From Acidobacteriaceae bacterium (GTDB taxonomy: Bacteria > Acidobacteriota > Terriglobia > Terriglobales > Acidobacteriaceae), in the NCBI GenBank assembly GCA_027452245.1, contig DAIDGW010000182.1, forward strand, positions 1 through 64,000: DNA of 64,000 nucleotides, in the 5' to 3' direction. The position numbers and the translations under genes were made by a program. Shown here piece after piece: positions 43,483 through 53,119 of this stretch. Numbering within the stretch: the stretch's first letter is position 1; each line of letters opens with the position of its first letter. The notes under the pieces were generated by a model, which was not told the origin of the DNA, ran no database searches, and saw nothing but the letters and a program-made list of their open reading frames with translations.

Positions 43483-45048
43483 TCAGTGGCGAAAATGCCG
43501 GACGCCAGTAAACAGCATAGCTAAGCCCAGACGGTCAGCCGCTGCAATGACCTCAGGATCACGCTGCGAGCCGCCAGGTTGGATGATTGCCGTTGCTCCG
43601 GCATTGGCAATCTCTTCGACTCCGTCGGGAAAGGGGAAGAAAGCGTCGGAAGCGGCGACCGTTCCTTTGAGCGGAAGCTGCGCTTTCATGGCACCAATCT
43701 TTGCCGCGTCAACGCGGCTCATCTGCCCGGCGCCTACGCCCACCGTCTGGCCTTCACGGGCATACACAATGGCGTTTGACTTGACGTGTTTGCAAACCTT
43801 CCAGGCAAAAAGCAAAGCGCGTTTTTCTTCCGGAGTCGGTGGGCGCTTAGTCACTACTTTCAGTTCCGCCTCCCGCAAGGAATGAACGTCGGTATCCTGC
43901 ACCAGGATGCCTCCCGAGACGTTCTTGAGAACCCAGCGCTGCGGGGCAGCCTTGACTTCTACCAATCGCAGGTTTTTCTTGGAAGCGAATTTCGCCTTGG
44001 CGGCTTCATCGAAGGCTGGGGCCGCGATCACTTCCAGGAAGAGCTTGTGCATTTCTTCGGCCGCTTCGGCGTCCACCGTACTGTTCACGCCAATGACTCC
44101 GCCAAAGGCTGAGACTGGATCGCACTCCAATGCGCGCTTATAAGCTTCCGCGAGAGTTTTCCCGCTCGCGGCGCCGCATGGGTTGGTGTGCTTGATAATC
44201 GCGCACACCGTCTCATCGAATTCCTGCGCCAGATCCCAGGCAGCTTGGAGATCGACGATATTGTTGTAGGACAGTTCTTTTCCCTGCAATTGATGAGCAT
44301 TGGCCACGCCTGTTCGTGAGCCATCGGAATACATTGCCGCTTTCTGGTGCGGATTTTCGCCATAGCGGAGATCGAGAGCCTTTTTGAACGAGAGCCGCAG
44401 CACCGACGGAAACCCGCCTTGCGCCTCCGGCAATTTGAAATCTTGCGGGTTCACTTGGTCGAGCGTCGAGGCGATGGCAGAGTCGTAAGCTGCGGTCGTC
44501 GCAAAGGCTTTCTGCGCCAACCGCCATCTCGTCGCAAGCGAAAGCGAACCACCGGACTTCCCCATCTCTTCCGCAATCGCATCGTAGTCCGCCGGCGAGG
44601 TTACGATGGCGACATCCTGATAGTTTTTCGCCGCGGATCGAATCATCGACGGTCCGCCGATATCGATGTTTTCGATCACTTCATCGAGATGCACGCCCGG
44701 CTTGGCCGCCGTTTTTTCAAAGGCGTAGAGATTCACAACCACCATGTCGATCGGCAGAATGCCGTGTTCCGCAATTGCGCTCGTATGCCTGGGATCGCTG
44801 CGCCGATGCAGGATTCCTCCGTGCACTTTGGGATGCAGCGTCTTCACGCGCCCGTCGAGCATCTCCGGAAATCCTGTGAGGTCGGAAATATCCTTCACCG
44901 CAACGCCCGATTCGCGCAGCAGTTTGGCCGTGCCGCCGGTTGAAATGAGCTCGACTCCGAGTTTGGCGAGCCGCCGCGCAAACTCGACCAGTCCGGTCTT
45001 GTCGGTAACACTAAGAATGGCGCGCTGAATCTTTGCTGCTGGGGACAT
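43483..45048 (-). CDS. purH: Bifunctional AICAR transformylase/IMP cyclohydrolase PurH
   Basis: Last two steps of IMP synthesis. 521 aa. The N-terminal MGS-like cyclohydrolase domain (1-150) has [38 protein letters not shown] and [14 protein letters not shown]; the C-terminal formyltransferase has the motif [26 protein letters not shown] and [18 protein letters not shown] near the end. ATG 45048 has GAGG five bases upstream. Together with purL and purF in this window it is part of de novo purine synthesis, though not in one operon. Confidence 0.97.
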   Translation of the reverse strand: MSPAAKIQRAILSVTDKTGLVEFARRLAKLGVELISTGGTAKLLRESGVAVKDISDLTGFPEMLDGRVKTLHPKVHGGILHRRSDPRHTSAIAEHGILPIDMVVVNLYAFEKTAAKPGVHLDEVIENIDIGGPSMIRSAAKNYQDVAIVTSPADYDAIAEEMGKSGGSLSLATRWRLAQKAFATTAAYDSAIASTLDQVNPQDFKLPEAQGGFPSVLRLSFKKALDLRYGENPHQKAAMYSDGSRTGVANAHQLQGKELSYNNIVDLQAAWDLAQEFDETVCAIIKHTNPCGAASGKTLAEAYKRALECDPVSAFGGVIGVNSTVDAEAAEEMHKLFLEVIAAPAFDEAAKAKFASKKNLRLVEVKAAPQRWVLKNVSGGILVQDTDVHSLREAELKVVTKRPPTPEEKRALLFAWKVCKHVKSNAIVYAREGQTVGVGAGQMSRVDAAKIGAMKAQLPLKGTVAASDAFFPFPDGVEEIANAGATAIIQPGGSQRDPEVIAAADRLGLAMLFTGVRHFRH

Positions 45049-45202
45049 GCTGGCCTCAAGTGGAAGATCGTGCTGCGGTATGACCAGAAATTCTAACAGC
45101 TTGGAGTGGGAGCCGTGACTGTCGCCTGACTTTCTCTTAGAAAGTTTAGGACGATTGGAGTACCAGAATTTGAATGCGCCGGCCTGAAGACGACCCTGAG
45201 CT

Positions 45203-45826
45203 CTAGGTCTTTGCCTTGGCTTTCAACTTCACATGTCCTTCCGCCAATTCCACCGAGTATTCGACGTTCTCGCACTTGTATTGTTTCCGGATCTGCTGCG
45301 TTTTCTTGTGGACGAACGACGTAAACGAATCGAAGTTGCCCGTGACGTTCTCGCCTGCTTTTTTCTTGGCGGCTACGAGCGTGTTGTAAAGCCGTTCCAG
45401 TTGCTCGCGGTCCGCCTGGTCGGCATCGTGTACCGTGAAATTTTGCGAAGTCTGCGCCCCTGCCGCAGCGGCTGCCGCTTTCGCCAGTCCGTAAACCTGC
45501 GGATGTTTCGGCGCGTGCTCTTCTTCCCGCACTCCCTGAATTGAGAGCAGCGCGTCCTGCGGGCGTCGGTATCCTTCTTCCCGAATCCGAGATTTCTTGC
45601 GCCACAAATCGCTGTAGATCGCGTACCGCTGCGCCATTTCGTTAAAGCGAAAGCGCTGCGAAAAATTCATGCGGCCGCCGTCAGAAAACTTCCGCAACAG
45701 GCTCAACACCTTCCATTCGATATCGGTCGGCGGCTTCTTCGTGGGATTGCTGAAGTAGATTTCGTACTCAATCTTCAGCCGCCGAAGCTGTGAGTCCAGA
45801 ACGTTTAGTTCCTCGTCGGTGGTCAC
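45203..45826 (-). CDS. Conserved hypothetical, MXAN_5187-like C-terminal family
   Basis: 207 aa, start GTG 45826 with GGGAG six bases upstream. The N-terminal half (LDSQLRRLKIEYEIYFSNPT then KPPTDIEWKVLSLLRKFSD, and FRFNEMAQRYAIYSDLWRK) resembles the domain I recall from Myxococcus MXAN_5187 C-terminal-type proteins of unknown function. An Ala-rich linker (about 113-122) leads to a basic C-terminal part. No catalytic motif. Positively charged overall (many Lys/Arg), so nucleic-acid or membrane-surface binding is conceivable but not shown. Confidence 0.6.
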   Translation of the reverse strand: MTTDEELNVLDSQLRRLKIEYEIYFSNPTKKPPTDIEWKVLSLLRKFSDGGRMNFSQRFRFNEMAQRYAIYSDLWRKKSRIREEGYRRPQDALLSIQGVREEEHAPKHPQVYGLAKAAAAAAGAQTSQNFTVHDADQADREQLERLYNTLVAAKKKAGENVTGNFDSFTSFVHKKTQQIRKQYKCENVEYSVELAEGHVKLKAKAKT

Positions 45827-45996
45827 ACGAATCTCCCGCGAACAGTCTAGGGTCTTGGGGTTGTAATGGCGAGGTTCCCGACGGTCACGGAAGGCATGGT
45901 ACGAAAGTAAGGTGAGTGTGACGCGTACCCGCTAATTCGTTACTTCTTTGGCCTTGCCCGGGAGCAGTTTACGGTCCTAAAAACTGGACGGAATGC

Positions 45997-46374
45997 CTAT
46001 CGGCCCGTGCTCGATGCCATTTTCCGGACCATAGCCAGTACGAGCTTGCGGTCGCTGTCGTTAAGATTTGTAGCGTAGCGCCGAATCTGGCTCAGGAACC
46101 GTACTTCGTCATCCGAAAGTTGTGGCAAGCCTTTCGAGCCATTTGCATGATTCGAGTCGGAGAAAAATTGCGAGAGCGGAAGATCCATCGCCCCTGCAAT
46201 CTTCGAAAGCGTATCGAGGGAGGGAATGGTGTGTCCGTTTTCCACTCGCGAAAGGTAGCAGCGCAATAGGCCGGTACGCTTTTCGATGTCGCCCTGGGAC
46301 ATTCCCTTTTGCAGCCGGTAGTTTCGGATGGTCTCACCGATATTCATGGTAGGAAGCATTGCAGAATGCGCCAT
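45997..46374 (-). CDS. XRE-family helix-turn-helix regulator
   Basis: 125 aa from the ATG at 46374, which has GGAG seven bases upstream; a longer frame to 46428 lacks support and a later ATG at 46347 has no ribosome site. An HTH_XRE domain covers about 12-68: IRNYRLQKGMSQGDIEKRTG followed by CYLSRVENGHTIPSLDTLSK. The C-terminal part (PQLSDDEVRFLSQIRRYATN) is a short helical extension. Target unknown; an upstream gene (dienelactone hydrolase) is on the same strand, 139 bp away. Confidence 0.85.
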   Translation of the reverse strand: MAHSAMLPTMNIGETIRNYRLQKGMSQGDIEKRTGLLRCYLSRVENGHTIPSLDTLSKIAGAMDLPLSQFFSDSNHANGSKGLPQLSDDEVRFLSQIRRYATNLNDSDRKLVLAMVRKMASSTGR

Positions 46375-46461
46375 AGTAACCACTCCGCCATCGTCTGGCA
46401 AGCGAAAATTAACGCCACGCCCAACCACTCAGGACATGGATAGTGTACTCACGGCATTGAA

Positions 46462-46491
46462 AGAATATTTATCCAGCGTATAAATAAGCAA
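46462..46491 (-). promoter_or_regulatory. Weak housekeeping promoter candidate for the XRE regulator
   Basis: On the minus strand TTGCTT (46491-46486), an 18-base spacer, then TATTCT (46467-46462), about 88 bases before the ATG, in an AT-rich patch of an otherwise GC-rich region. Only a consensus-like match. Confidence 0.3.
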
Positions 46492-46513
46492 ATTCCATCG
46501 ATGAACACTGATG

Positions 46514-47257
46514 TTACTTCTTCAAATTGTCTGCAAGAAAATGCACAGTCAGATCCCACGCATCCGCCGCATCAGCAGGCCGATATCCGTCTTTGTTGTT
46601 GGGATTCTCAAAGGCATGCCCGGCATCGGGGTAGATTTTCACTTCCATCTTCTTCCCCATCGACTTGAGTTGCTCCGCAAATCTGTCGACGTCTTCGGGG
46701 GTAATGCCGCGATCCTGTCCTCCAAAAATTCCCAGAATCGGCGCATGAATTTTCTTTAGTGTGTCAGGATCGGTCGCCAGGTGGCCGTAATTGATGACAT
46801 CCGCCGCTAAGGCAGGCTCAAGCAAAGCTACATCCAGCGCGTAGCCCCCGCCCATGCACCATCCGATGGCGCCAATACGATTCTTTTTCACGTCCGGCTG
46901 CGACGTCAGGTAGTCGAAGGCTGCTTTCAGATCGCGATTCGCGCGGTCTTCCGGCACTCCGCGCATCAGTTCGTGTGCGAGGTCGGGAGTCGCAGCCACC
47001 TTTCCGCGATATAGATCGACGGCGAGCGCAACATATCCTTGGTCGGAAAGTTTCGAGGTTTGCTCTTTGACCCAATCGTTCAATCCCCACCATTCGTGAA
47101 TGACAATCAATGCCGGGAATGGACCTTTGCCGGCGGGCGTGTAGAGTATGCCTTGCACCGTTTCGTCGCCGCTTTTGTAGGAGATTCGCTTTCCGTCTGC
47201 GGCAAATGCGGAAACTGTCAGCAGGATCAGAGCAAGCAGTGTCCAAGATTGTTTCAT
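46514..47257 (-). CDS. Exported dienelactone-hydrolase-family protein
   Basis: Alpha/beta hydrolase of the DLH family; 247 aa with signal peptide (about 1-19, ending AFA). Catalytic triad visible: Cys nucleophile in GAIGWCMGGGYAL, Asp in GIFGGQDRGIT and His in YPDAGHAFENPNNK. Also the oxyanion region IVIHEWWGLNDWVKEQTSKL, typical of this family. Dienelactone hydrolases open lactone rings in chlorocatechol breakdown, but exported DLH-like proteins are broad hydrolases and the substrate here is unknown. ATG 47257 has AGGAG eight bases upstream. Confidence 0.9.
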   Translation of the reverse strand: MKQSWTLLALILLTVSAFAADGKRISYKSGDETVQGILYTPAGKGPFPALIVIHEWWGLNDWVKEQTSKLSDQGYVALAVDLYRGKVAATPDLAHELMRGVPEDRANRDLKAAFDYLTSQPDVKKNRIGAIGWCMGGGYALDVALLEPALAADVINYGHLATDPDTLKKIHAPILGIFGGQDRGITPEDVDRFAEQLKSMGKKMEVKIYPDAGHAFENPNNKDGYRPADAADAWDLTVHFLADNLKK

Positions 47258-47269
47258 GATCTTCTCCTG

Positions 47270-47794
47270 CTAGAGACTGAGTTCCATGTACAGGGTGCCC
47301 GCCATGGGATTGAGACGGTAGGGCTCAATTTCCTTGAAACCCAGTCGGTGATATAAGGCAACCGCATCCCTCATGACCGGTTCGACCGTGTCGAGCCGCA
47401 TCCGACGATAGCCAATTTGACGCGCTTCGGCGATTAAATGTTCCACGACCGCGCGGCCTAATCCCTTACCGCGAAAATCTCCACGAATATACAACCGCTT
47501 CATCTCACAGGTATCGGCATTGATCTTGTGCAGTGCGACACAGCCGGCGATTTTTTCTTGAAAGTTCACCAAAAACAAACGGCCCTCGGGTGCAGCATAG
47601 TCTCCGGGCAGTTCTGCCAACTCTTTGTCGAAGTTCTGAAAGCAGAGGCTGAAGCCTAGTGACTGGGCGTACTCAAGGAAGAGTTCGCGCACCAGTGAAA
47701 TTTCCGATGCAGACACAGCAGGATAAATCGCCAGCCCACTGAGGCTGGAACCCCGCGAGGAAGATTTTTCGCGTAACTCAGTGGAATCTGCCAT
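47270..47794 (-). CDS. GNAT family N-acetyltransferase
   Basis: 174 aa from the ATG at 47794; a TTG at 47824 would add 10 residues. GNAT fold: the acetyl-CoA pyrophosphate loop is in RLYIRGDFRGKGLGRAVVEH (R-G-x-G-x-G form) with AEARQIGYRRMRLDTVEPVM and ALYHRLGFKEIEPY following. The acceptor is not deducible. 12 bp downstream of it lies the dienelactone hydrolase start, so the two may be co-transcribed. Confidence 0.88.
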   Translation of the reverse strand: MADSTELREKSSSRGSSLSGLAIYPAVSASEISLVRELFLEYAQSLGFSLCFQNFDKELAELPGDYAAPEGRLFLVNFQEKIAGCVALHKINADTCEMKRLYIRGDFRGKGLGRAVVEHLIAEARQIGYRRMRLDTVEPVMRDAVALYHRLGFKEIEPYRLNPMAGTLYMELSL

Positions 47795-47841
47795 AACTCT
47801 GGCCCTGATTTTTCGTTTCCCCAATCCTCTGGTGAGACCTG

Positions 47842-48585
47842 CTATCCCATCAGCATTCCACCGTTCACATTCAGCACGTGACCGGTGATATACGAAGCCT
47901 CGTCAGAGGCGAGAAATGCGACCGCATTCGCCACGTCTTCGGAAGCTCCCACGCGTCCCAGTGGAATCTGCTTCACGGCCGTCTGCTTGAACTCATCGCC
48001 CAAAGCCGCCGTCATGGCAGTTTCGATGAATCCAGGGGCGACGGCGTTGCAGGTTATGCTCCGTGATCCTACCTCGCGCGCGATGGCCATGGTAAGCCCG
48101 ATCAGCCCAGCTTTCGAGGACGCATAGTTGGCCTGTCCCGCCTGACCCATCTGGCCAAACACGCTGGTGATGTTAATAATCCTCCCCCAGCGCTGTTTGA
48201 GCATAGAACTGATTACCTGCTGAATACACAGATAGGCAGAAGTGAGATTGGTTTGCAGAACGGAGTCCCAGTCGGCACGTTTCATGCGCATGACCAGCTG
48301 ATCGCGGGTGATGCCGGCATTGTTGACGAGGATGTCGACTTTCCCGAATTGCGCGATGGCCGATTTGATGCCCGACTTGATCTGCTCTTCGTCGGCAATA
48401 TCGATCATGATGGCTGCAGCTTTGCCTCCGGCAGAACCAATTTCCTGGACGAGTTCGTTGAGCTTCTGCTCATTGCGGGCGGCGACTGCCACACTAGCGC
48501 CTTTGGCGGCTAATTTCAGGGCACAGGCTCGGCCGATGCCCTGCGAAGCTCCGGTGACCAGCGCCACGCGACCGGAAAAATCCAT
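47842..48585 (-). CDS. fabG: 3-oxoacyl-ACP reductase FabG-type (SDR)
   Basis: Classical short-chain dehydrogenase/reductase, 247 aa from the ATG at 48585 (AGGAGAG upstream). NADPH-binding GASQGIGRACALKLAAKG (about 13-30), NNAG at about 87-90 (DILVNNAGITRDQLVMRMK), catalytic Ser in NITSVFGQMGQ, and YASSK (Tyr, Lys) at about 151-155; PGFIETAM follows. NAGITRD..LMRM is typical of FabG acting in fatty-acid elongation, so I name it fabG, but SDRs are promiscuous. No other fatty-acid genes adjoin. Confidence 0.88.
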   Translation of the reverse strand: MDFSGRVALVTGASQGIGRACALKLAAKGASVAVAARNEQKLNELVQEIGSAGGKAAAIMIDIADEEQIKSGIKSAIAQFGKVDILVNNAGITRDQLVMRMKRADWDSVLQTNLTSAYLCIQQVISSMLKQRWGRIINITSVFGQMGQAGQANYASSKAGLIGLTMAIAREVGSRSITCNAVAPGFIETAMTAALGDEFKQTAVKQIPLGRVGASEDVANAVAFLASDEASYITGHVLNVNGGMLMG

Positions 48586-48642
48586 GATTCTCTCCTGCAA
48601 AAGATGGCTTGAACACGACGAGGAATTATAAATCGCAGTTCC

Positions 48643-49392
48643 TCAGGAGCGTTCATTTTGTCGCACGGGCCTTAACGGCCAGATGAGTACATCCTGTCGG
48701 GCAGAGAAGTGAAGCAGTGGCGTCGATTGTGGCAGCGAAATGCCAGCGGACTCGGTCATGGTATTGACCTCGATATGAGCTTCCCCCTTCTGCAGTGGCC
48801 ATGGTGGGTGATGAATTTCACAGCGGTAGATCTGCGCTTGGTGAATTGTGTAGAGGCAGTAGCGCTCCGTAAGCCAGTACTCAATTGTTCGCGGCTTGGG
48901 ATGTTGTGGCTCATAGAGACAGCGATAGCGCCCTCGGAATTCAGCCTCCGATTGTCTCCGGCGGGATGAGTACCGTATCTCGGTGCCCCGGCGTTCTACT
49001 CTCATCTTCGCGTTGAAATAAGGCAGATGATAAAACGCGCGAGATCCCCAGACGGCAAGGCGGCTTCCTGCATCAAGACTGAAAAAATACACGCCAGGCT
49101 TGCCTCCGACAGTCACGTAGGTGCGAACGTTCAGCTCAGGAAATTTGGACAGACCCGGGATAGGTACGATTCCGCGCGGCCGCACGCCGCTCATCCAAAA
49201 GGGGATAACTCCGACCCAGCAGCGGCCTTCGAATGTTTCGAGCGCGAATTGGGAGGGCATCAGAGGGCGCAGTTCTTTCTCGGGCACGGGCCAATGAGCA
49301 AACAGCAGGTCATGCCATGTCTGCTTCATGATCCATGGGCCTCGCGGAAGTGGCCAGGGGCGATGGCTTACGATTTGTAACAAGGGATGCAT
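48643..49392 (-). CDS. DUF2071/YqjF-like protein
   Basis: 249 aa from the ATG at 49392 (the frame extends further to 49464). Matches the YqjF-like/DUF2071 family: WHDLLFAHWPVPEKELRPLM, VIPFWMSGVRPRGIVPIPGL, PELNVRTYVTVGGKPGVYFF and SLDAGSRLAVWGSRAFYHLP are its typical order. Function unknown; the family is usually a predicted small-ligand-binding fold. Divergent from the tandem ThyX-like gene, whose frame extends back to 49328. Confidence 0.85.
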   Translation of the reverse strand: MHPLLQIVSHRPWPLPRGPWIMKQTWHDLLFAHWPVPEKELRPLMPSQFALETFEGRCWVGVIPFWMSGVRPRGIVPIPGLSKFPELNVRTYVTVGGKPGVYFFSLDAGSRLAVWGSRAFYHLPYFNAKMRVERRGTEIRYSSRRRQSEAEFRGRYRCLYEPQHPKPRTIEYWLTERYCLYTIHQAQIYRCEIHHPPWPLQKGEAHIEVNTMTESAGISLPQSTPLLHFSARQDVLIWPLRPVRQNERS

Positions 49393-49570
49393 GGCCGCGC
49401 AGTTGCCGGATCCGCCTCCCAAAATGACGAAACTTGGCTGCACCATTTTGACGGTTTTCCACAAACATCACAAACCATTGCAGGCGTTGGTTCCAAAGCG
49501 ATTGCACGGACAGCATCTGCCGCGTACCATTCCCACACCTCCCATGCCTGTCACCAACGAAGTGGTCGCC

Positions 49571-51208
49571 ATGTCAGAAAACTCCGAAAACAAGAACTCC
49601 TCTGGTCAGTCCCACCGCTCGACCCAGCGAGCTACATCGGGCGAAGGACCGGTTCTGGTCCAGAAGAATCCTGAATCTGCGCCTTCGACTGAGGTTTACG
49701 CGGTTTTTGGGGCCGAGCCGGAGGTTCAGGCGTATGCCATGGCGAAGTATTCGCGATCGGCGCTGTCGATGAAGGAATCGCTTCGCGAAATCAGTACGCA
49801 GAAAGCCGAAGAGTTCCTCAACACTTTTTATTTCCAGTATGGCCACCGCTCGATTGCCGATCTGGCGCATATTGCGCTGGCTATAGAGAGACTTTCCATT
49901 CTGGCCGCCATCGAATTGGCCGACGAACAGCGGTGGGATGGCCAGGAGCGTTCCACCCGTTATCAAGACTTCAAAAAAAGCGGCTACTTTACGCCTGAAT
50001 TCGGCGCTGATAAGGATGCGCGCACGCTGTATCGCGAAACGGTGGATTTTTTGTTCGCGGAGTACGAGGCGCTGTCGGCGCACATGACGCAGCACCTCAT
50101 CAACATCACCCCCAGACCCGCCGACATGAAGCAGGAGGCTTACGAACGAACGCTCAAGGCACGGGCGTTTGACATCACGCGCTACCTGCTGCCGCTTGCG
50201 GCCAACACGTCATTGGGCGAGATTGTGAATGCGCGCACCTTGGAAATTCAGGTGGCGCATCTGCTTTCGCATACTCACCGCGAAGTGCGGCAACTGGGCG
50301 AGATGCTGAAAAAGGCCGCGATTTCGGCGGCATACAACGTGAATGCCGAGTCGTTGCGCAGCTTGGTGGAAGAAATTCGCACCGTCAATGCCGAGCTTGG
50401 CGCCCGCGCCGAGCAGGAATTGTTGCGGGAGGTACGGGTCGCGCCCACGCTGGTCAAGTATGCCGATCCCAATCCCTATGAAATTGAAACTCGGCGGGAG
50501 TTGCGGCAGGCTGCGCGCGAGTTGATGAAGAATGAGCCAATGGCTCCGGCAAAGGCGATCGTCGACCTACTCGATGACGAACCCCTGGAAATAGAGATCG
50601 CAACCACCCTGCTTTACGAGCACTGCCATCATTCCTACCGGCAGATCCGCCAGGCCGTGCAGGTTGCCGGTGAGCGCCGGCGCCGCGAAATTATCGACCT
50701 CGGCTTGCAGCACCGCGGCAAGCATGACGAGATGCTGCGCGCCTTCCGCGCCGGACAGCAGTTCCGCTTCGACATCCTCATGGATACGGGCGGGTTCCGC
50801 GATATGCACCGCCATCGCCGCTGCATCCAGGTAATGCAGGCATCGACCACCCAGCATGGGTACGAGATGCTGCTCGACATGGAAGACGCGGGGATGAAAG
50901 GGCGATTCGATGCCGCCATGCGCCGTGTTCAATCTGCGGTTGAGAGCCTCGCCGGTCGCGGCACTACCGAATCCGAGGAGAATTCGCAGTATGCAATCCC
51001 CCTGGCATTTCGCAAACGGGCTCTGTTCAAGATGGATTTTGCCGAGGCCGTTTATATCTCAGAGTTGCGCACGACGCCCGCCGGACATGTTTCCTATCGC
51101 AATGTGGCCTATGCAATGTACGAAGCTGTAGCCAGGAAGTATCCGGCCCTTGCCAAGCATTTCCGCGTGCACGACGTGAGCGCACCCGTGGACTTGCTGC
51201 AAAGATAG
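49571..51208 (+). CDS. Tandem ThyX-like protein (FAD-dependent thymidylate synthase family, two domains)
   Basis: About 545 aa from the ATG at 49571 (ATG 49544 is the alternative; the open frame goes back to 49328 but overlaps the divergent neighbour). Two copies of the ThyX fold are visible. Domain 1: EFLNTFYFQYGHRSIADLAH, then IERLSILAAIELADEQRWDG and QERSTRYQDF, keeping the E-x-S-x-R-Y part of the ThyX signature but not RHR. Domain 2: LLYEHCHHSYRQIRQAVQVA and DMHRHRRCIQVMQASTTQHG, keeping RHR but not S-x-R. ThyX methylates dUMP using methylene-THF, FAD and NADPH as a homotetramer with shared active sites; this fusion may pair complementary half-sites. No thyA was seen in the window. Confidence 0.82.
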   Translation: MSENSENKNSSGQSHRSTQRATSGEGPVLVQKNPESAPSTEVYAVFGAEPEVQAYAMAKYSRSALSMKESLREISTQKAEEFLNTFYFQYGHRSIADLAHIALAIERLSILAAIELADEQRWDGQERSTRYQDFKKSGYFTPEFGADKDARTLYRETVDFLFAEYEALSAHMTQHLINITPRPADMKQEAYERTLKARAFDITRYLLPLAANTSLGEIVNARTLEIQVAHLLSHTHREVRQLGEMLKKAAISAAYNVNAESLRSLVEEIRTVNAELGARAEQELLREVRVAPTLVKYADPNPYEIETRRELRQAARELMKNEPMAPAKAIVDLLDDEPLEIEIATTLLYEHCHHSYRQIRQAVQVAGERRRREIIDLGLQHRGKHDEMLRAFRAGQQFRFDILMDTGGFRDMHRHRRCIQVMQASTTQHGYEMLLDMEDAGMKGRFDAAMRRVQSAVESLAGRGTTESEENSQYAIPLAFRKRALFKMDFAEAVYISELRTTPAGHVSYRNVAYAMYEAVARKYPALAKHFRVHDVSAPVDLLQR

Positions 51209-51262
51209 GGCTTGTAGGCCCATTTCGGAACCGATATTCACAACATCTTATCATTTTCGCTT

Positions 51263-51290
51263 TTGTTTCGCTTTGATTTGTATATATAAT
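51263..51290 (+). promoter_or_regulatory. Probable recA promoter
   Basis: TTGTTT (51263-51268), a 16-base spacer, and TATAAT (51285-51290), about 44 bases before the recA ATG, in an AT-rich stretch. No LexA-type box of a kind I recognise is present. Confidence 0.55.
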
Positions 51291-51333
51291 CCTCCAGATT
51301 CATACTGCACTTATACAAAGGAGCCACACTCCC

Positions 51334-52434
51334 ATGGCGGATGAACGGGGCAAAGCGATCGATTTGGCGGTATCGCAAATTGAAAAGCAGTTCGGCAAGG
51401 GTTCGATCATGCGGTTGGGATCGAAAGAGGCCATCGTTCCGATCTCAGTGATTTCCACCGGCGCAATTTCGTTCGACGCAGCCCTGGGAGTGGGCGGGTT
51501 TCCCCGCGGCCGCGTGGTCGAAGTCTTCGGCCCGGAATCTTCTGGCAAAACGACCATTACGCTGCAAGTGATTGCCGAGGCGCAAAAGACCGGCGGTATG
51601 GCGGCTTTCGTCGACGCCGAGCATGCTCTGGATCCCGCGTACGCAAAAAAACTCGGCGTAGATGTGGACAACCTGCTGGTCTCCCAGCCCGATTACGGCG
51701 AACAGGCTCTCGAGATCACTGAAGCTCTGGTGCGCTCGAACGCGATCGACGTGCTGGTAGTCGATTCGGTCGCGGCGCTCGTCCCCAAAGCCGAACTCGA
51801 CGGCGAAATGGGCGACAGCCACATGGGACTGCAGGCGCGGCTGATGTCGCAGGCGCTCCGCAAGCTGACGGGAACGGTTTCCAAGTCCCGTACCTGCCTG
51901 ATCTTCATCAACCAGATCCGCGAAAAGATCGGCGTCATGTTCGGCAACCCGGAAACCACGACAGGCGGCCGCGCCCTGAAGTTCTATTCGTCGGTACGCG
52001 TCGACATTCGCCGCATCGCCGCGATCAAAGAGGGTGATGTAGTCACCGGCTCTCGCACCAAGGTCAAAGTTGTGAAGAATAAAGTCGCCGCTCCGTTCCG
52101 CGAAGCCGAATTCGACATCCTCTACGGGGAAGGCATCTCACGCGAGGGCGATCTGCTTGATCTTGCTGTGAACAACAACATTCTCGAGAAGTCTGGCTCG
52201 TGGTTCAGCTACAAGGGCGAACGCATCGGCCAGGGACGTGAGAATGCCCGCCAGTTCCTGAAAGACAACAAGGACATCATGGCGAAGCTCGATGGGGAAC
52301 TGCGCAAGGCGCTGGGCTTGACGGCGGCGCGCCCGGAAGCCGCTGCCGCAGCGCAGTCCGGGAACGGCCGCGTCACCACCATGCCCACCGGGACGGAAAC
52401 TCCGAAGGCTCCCATCGCCGCTGCCCGGCGATAA
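51334..52434 (+). CDS. recA: Recombinase RecA
   Basis: DNA strand-exchange protein and SOS co-protease. 366 aa. Walker [10 protein letters not shown] (66-74), Walker B in [19 protein letters not shown], loop L1 near [20 protein letters not shown] and loop L2 near [20 protein letters not shown]. The C-terminal 40 residues are Ala/Pro/Gly-rich, as in many RecA proteins. AAAGGAG is ten bases before the ATG. Its 3' neighbours coaD and the aminotransferase follow in the same direction after a 127-bp gap. Confidence 0.98.
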   Translation: MADERGKAIDLAVSQIEKQFGKGSIMRLGSKEAIVPISVISTGAISFDAALGVGGFPRGRVVEVFGPESSGKTTITLQVIAEAQKTGGMAAFVDAEHALDPAYAKKLGVDVDNLLVSQPDYGEQALEITEALVRSNAIDVLVVDSVAALVPKAELDGEMGDSHMGLQARLMSQALRKLTGTVSKSRTCLIFINQIREKIGVMFGNPETTTGGRALKFYSSVRVDIRRIAAIKEGDVVTGSRTKVKVVKNKVAAPFREAEFDILYGEGISREGDLLDLAVNNNILEKSGSWFSYKGERIGQGRENARQFLKDNKDIMAKLDGELRKALGLTAARPEAAAAAQSGNGRVTTMPTGTETPKAPIAAARR

Positions 52435-52561
52435 TTGTTGCCATGGGGCGCAGTGCCTTCGCATTGCGTCCCTCTCTCCCACTCTCGAATTGCCATCGCC
52501 TCACCTGCCCGCATAGAATCACCTATTATTCGATTCCCCCTTTGCCTTCACGTGAGGATCA

Positions 52562-53119
52562 TTGAATAAACGCGCCGCTATTTATCCCGGATCGTTTGAT
52601 CCACCGACAAACGGGCACTTGGATCTCATTGAACGGGGCAGCAAGATTTTTGACGAACTGGTGGTCGCTATTTTGCGCAATTCCGAAAAAGTGCCGATGT
52701 TCAGCGTCCCCGAGCGGCTCGAAATGCTCAAGACGCTCACAGCCGATTTGGAGAATGTGCGCATCGATACTTTCGAAGGCCTGATGGTCGAGTACGCGAA
52801 GTCGATCAACGCAACGTGCGTACTACGCGGTATTCGGGCCATAAGTGACTATGAATACGAGTTGCAGATGGCATTGATGAACCGGAAGTTGGAGCCGACT
52901 TTAGAAACGGTCTTCATGATGCCGGCAGACAAATATTCTTACGTCAGCTCGCGTCTCGTGCGGGAAGTGGCACGCGCCGGCGGCCCGGTCCGTGGTCTGG
53001 TTCCGGAGCACGTCGAACAGAGGCTTCGTGAAAAGATCGATCCTGCTTACAAGCTGCAGGATGGACAACTGCTGGAAGTCCCCTTGCGAAGGGAAAAAAA
53101 GAGGAAAAGCCGAGCATGA
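52562..53119 (+). CDS. coaD: Phosphopantetheine adenylyltransferase CoaD
   Basis: Transfers AMP from ATP to 4'-phosphopantetheine in CoA synthesis. 185 aa; the last 20 residues are a basic extension. The nucleotide-binding motif YPGSFDPPTNGHLDLIERG holds the T/HxGH site (Thr16-His19). Also RGIRAISDYEYELQMALMNR and the ATP-site MMPADKYSYVSSRLVREVAR. The start is a TTG at 52562 with GAGG seven bases upstream; there is no upstream ATG in frame. The stop overlaps the aminotransferase start (ATGA). Confidence 0.96.
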   Translation: MNKRAAIYPGSFDPPTNGHLDLIERGSKIFDELVVAILRNSEKVPMFSVPERLEMLKTLTADLENVRIDTFEGLMVEYAKSINATCVLRGIRAISDYEYELQMALMNRKLEPTLETVFMMPADKYSYVSSRLVREVARAGGPVRGLVPEHVEQRLREKIDPAYKLQDGQLLEVPLRREKKRKSRA

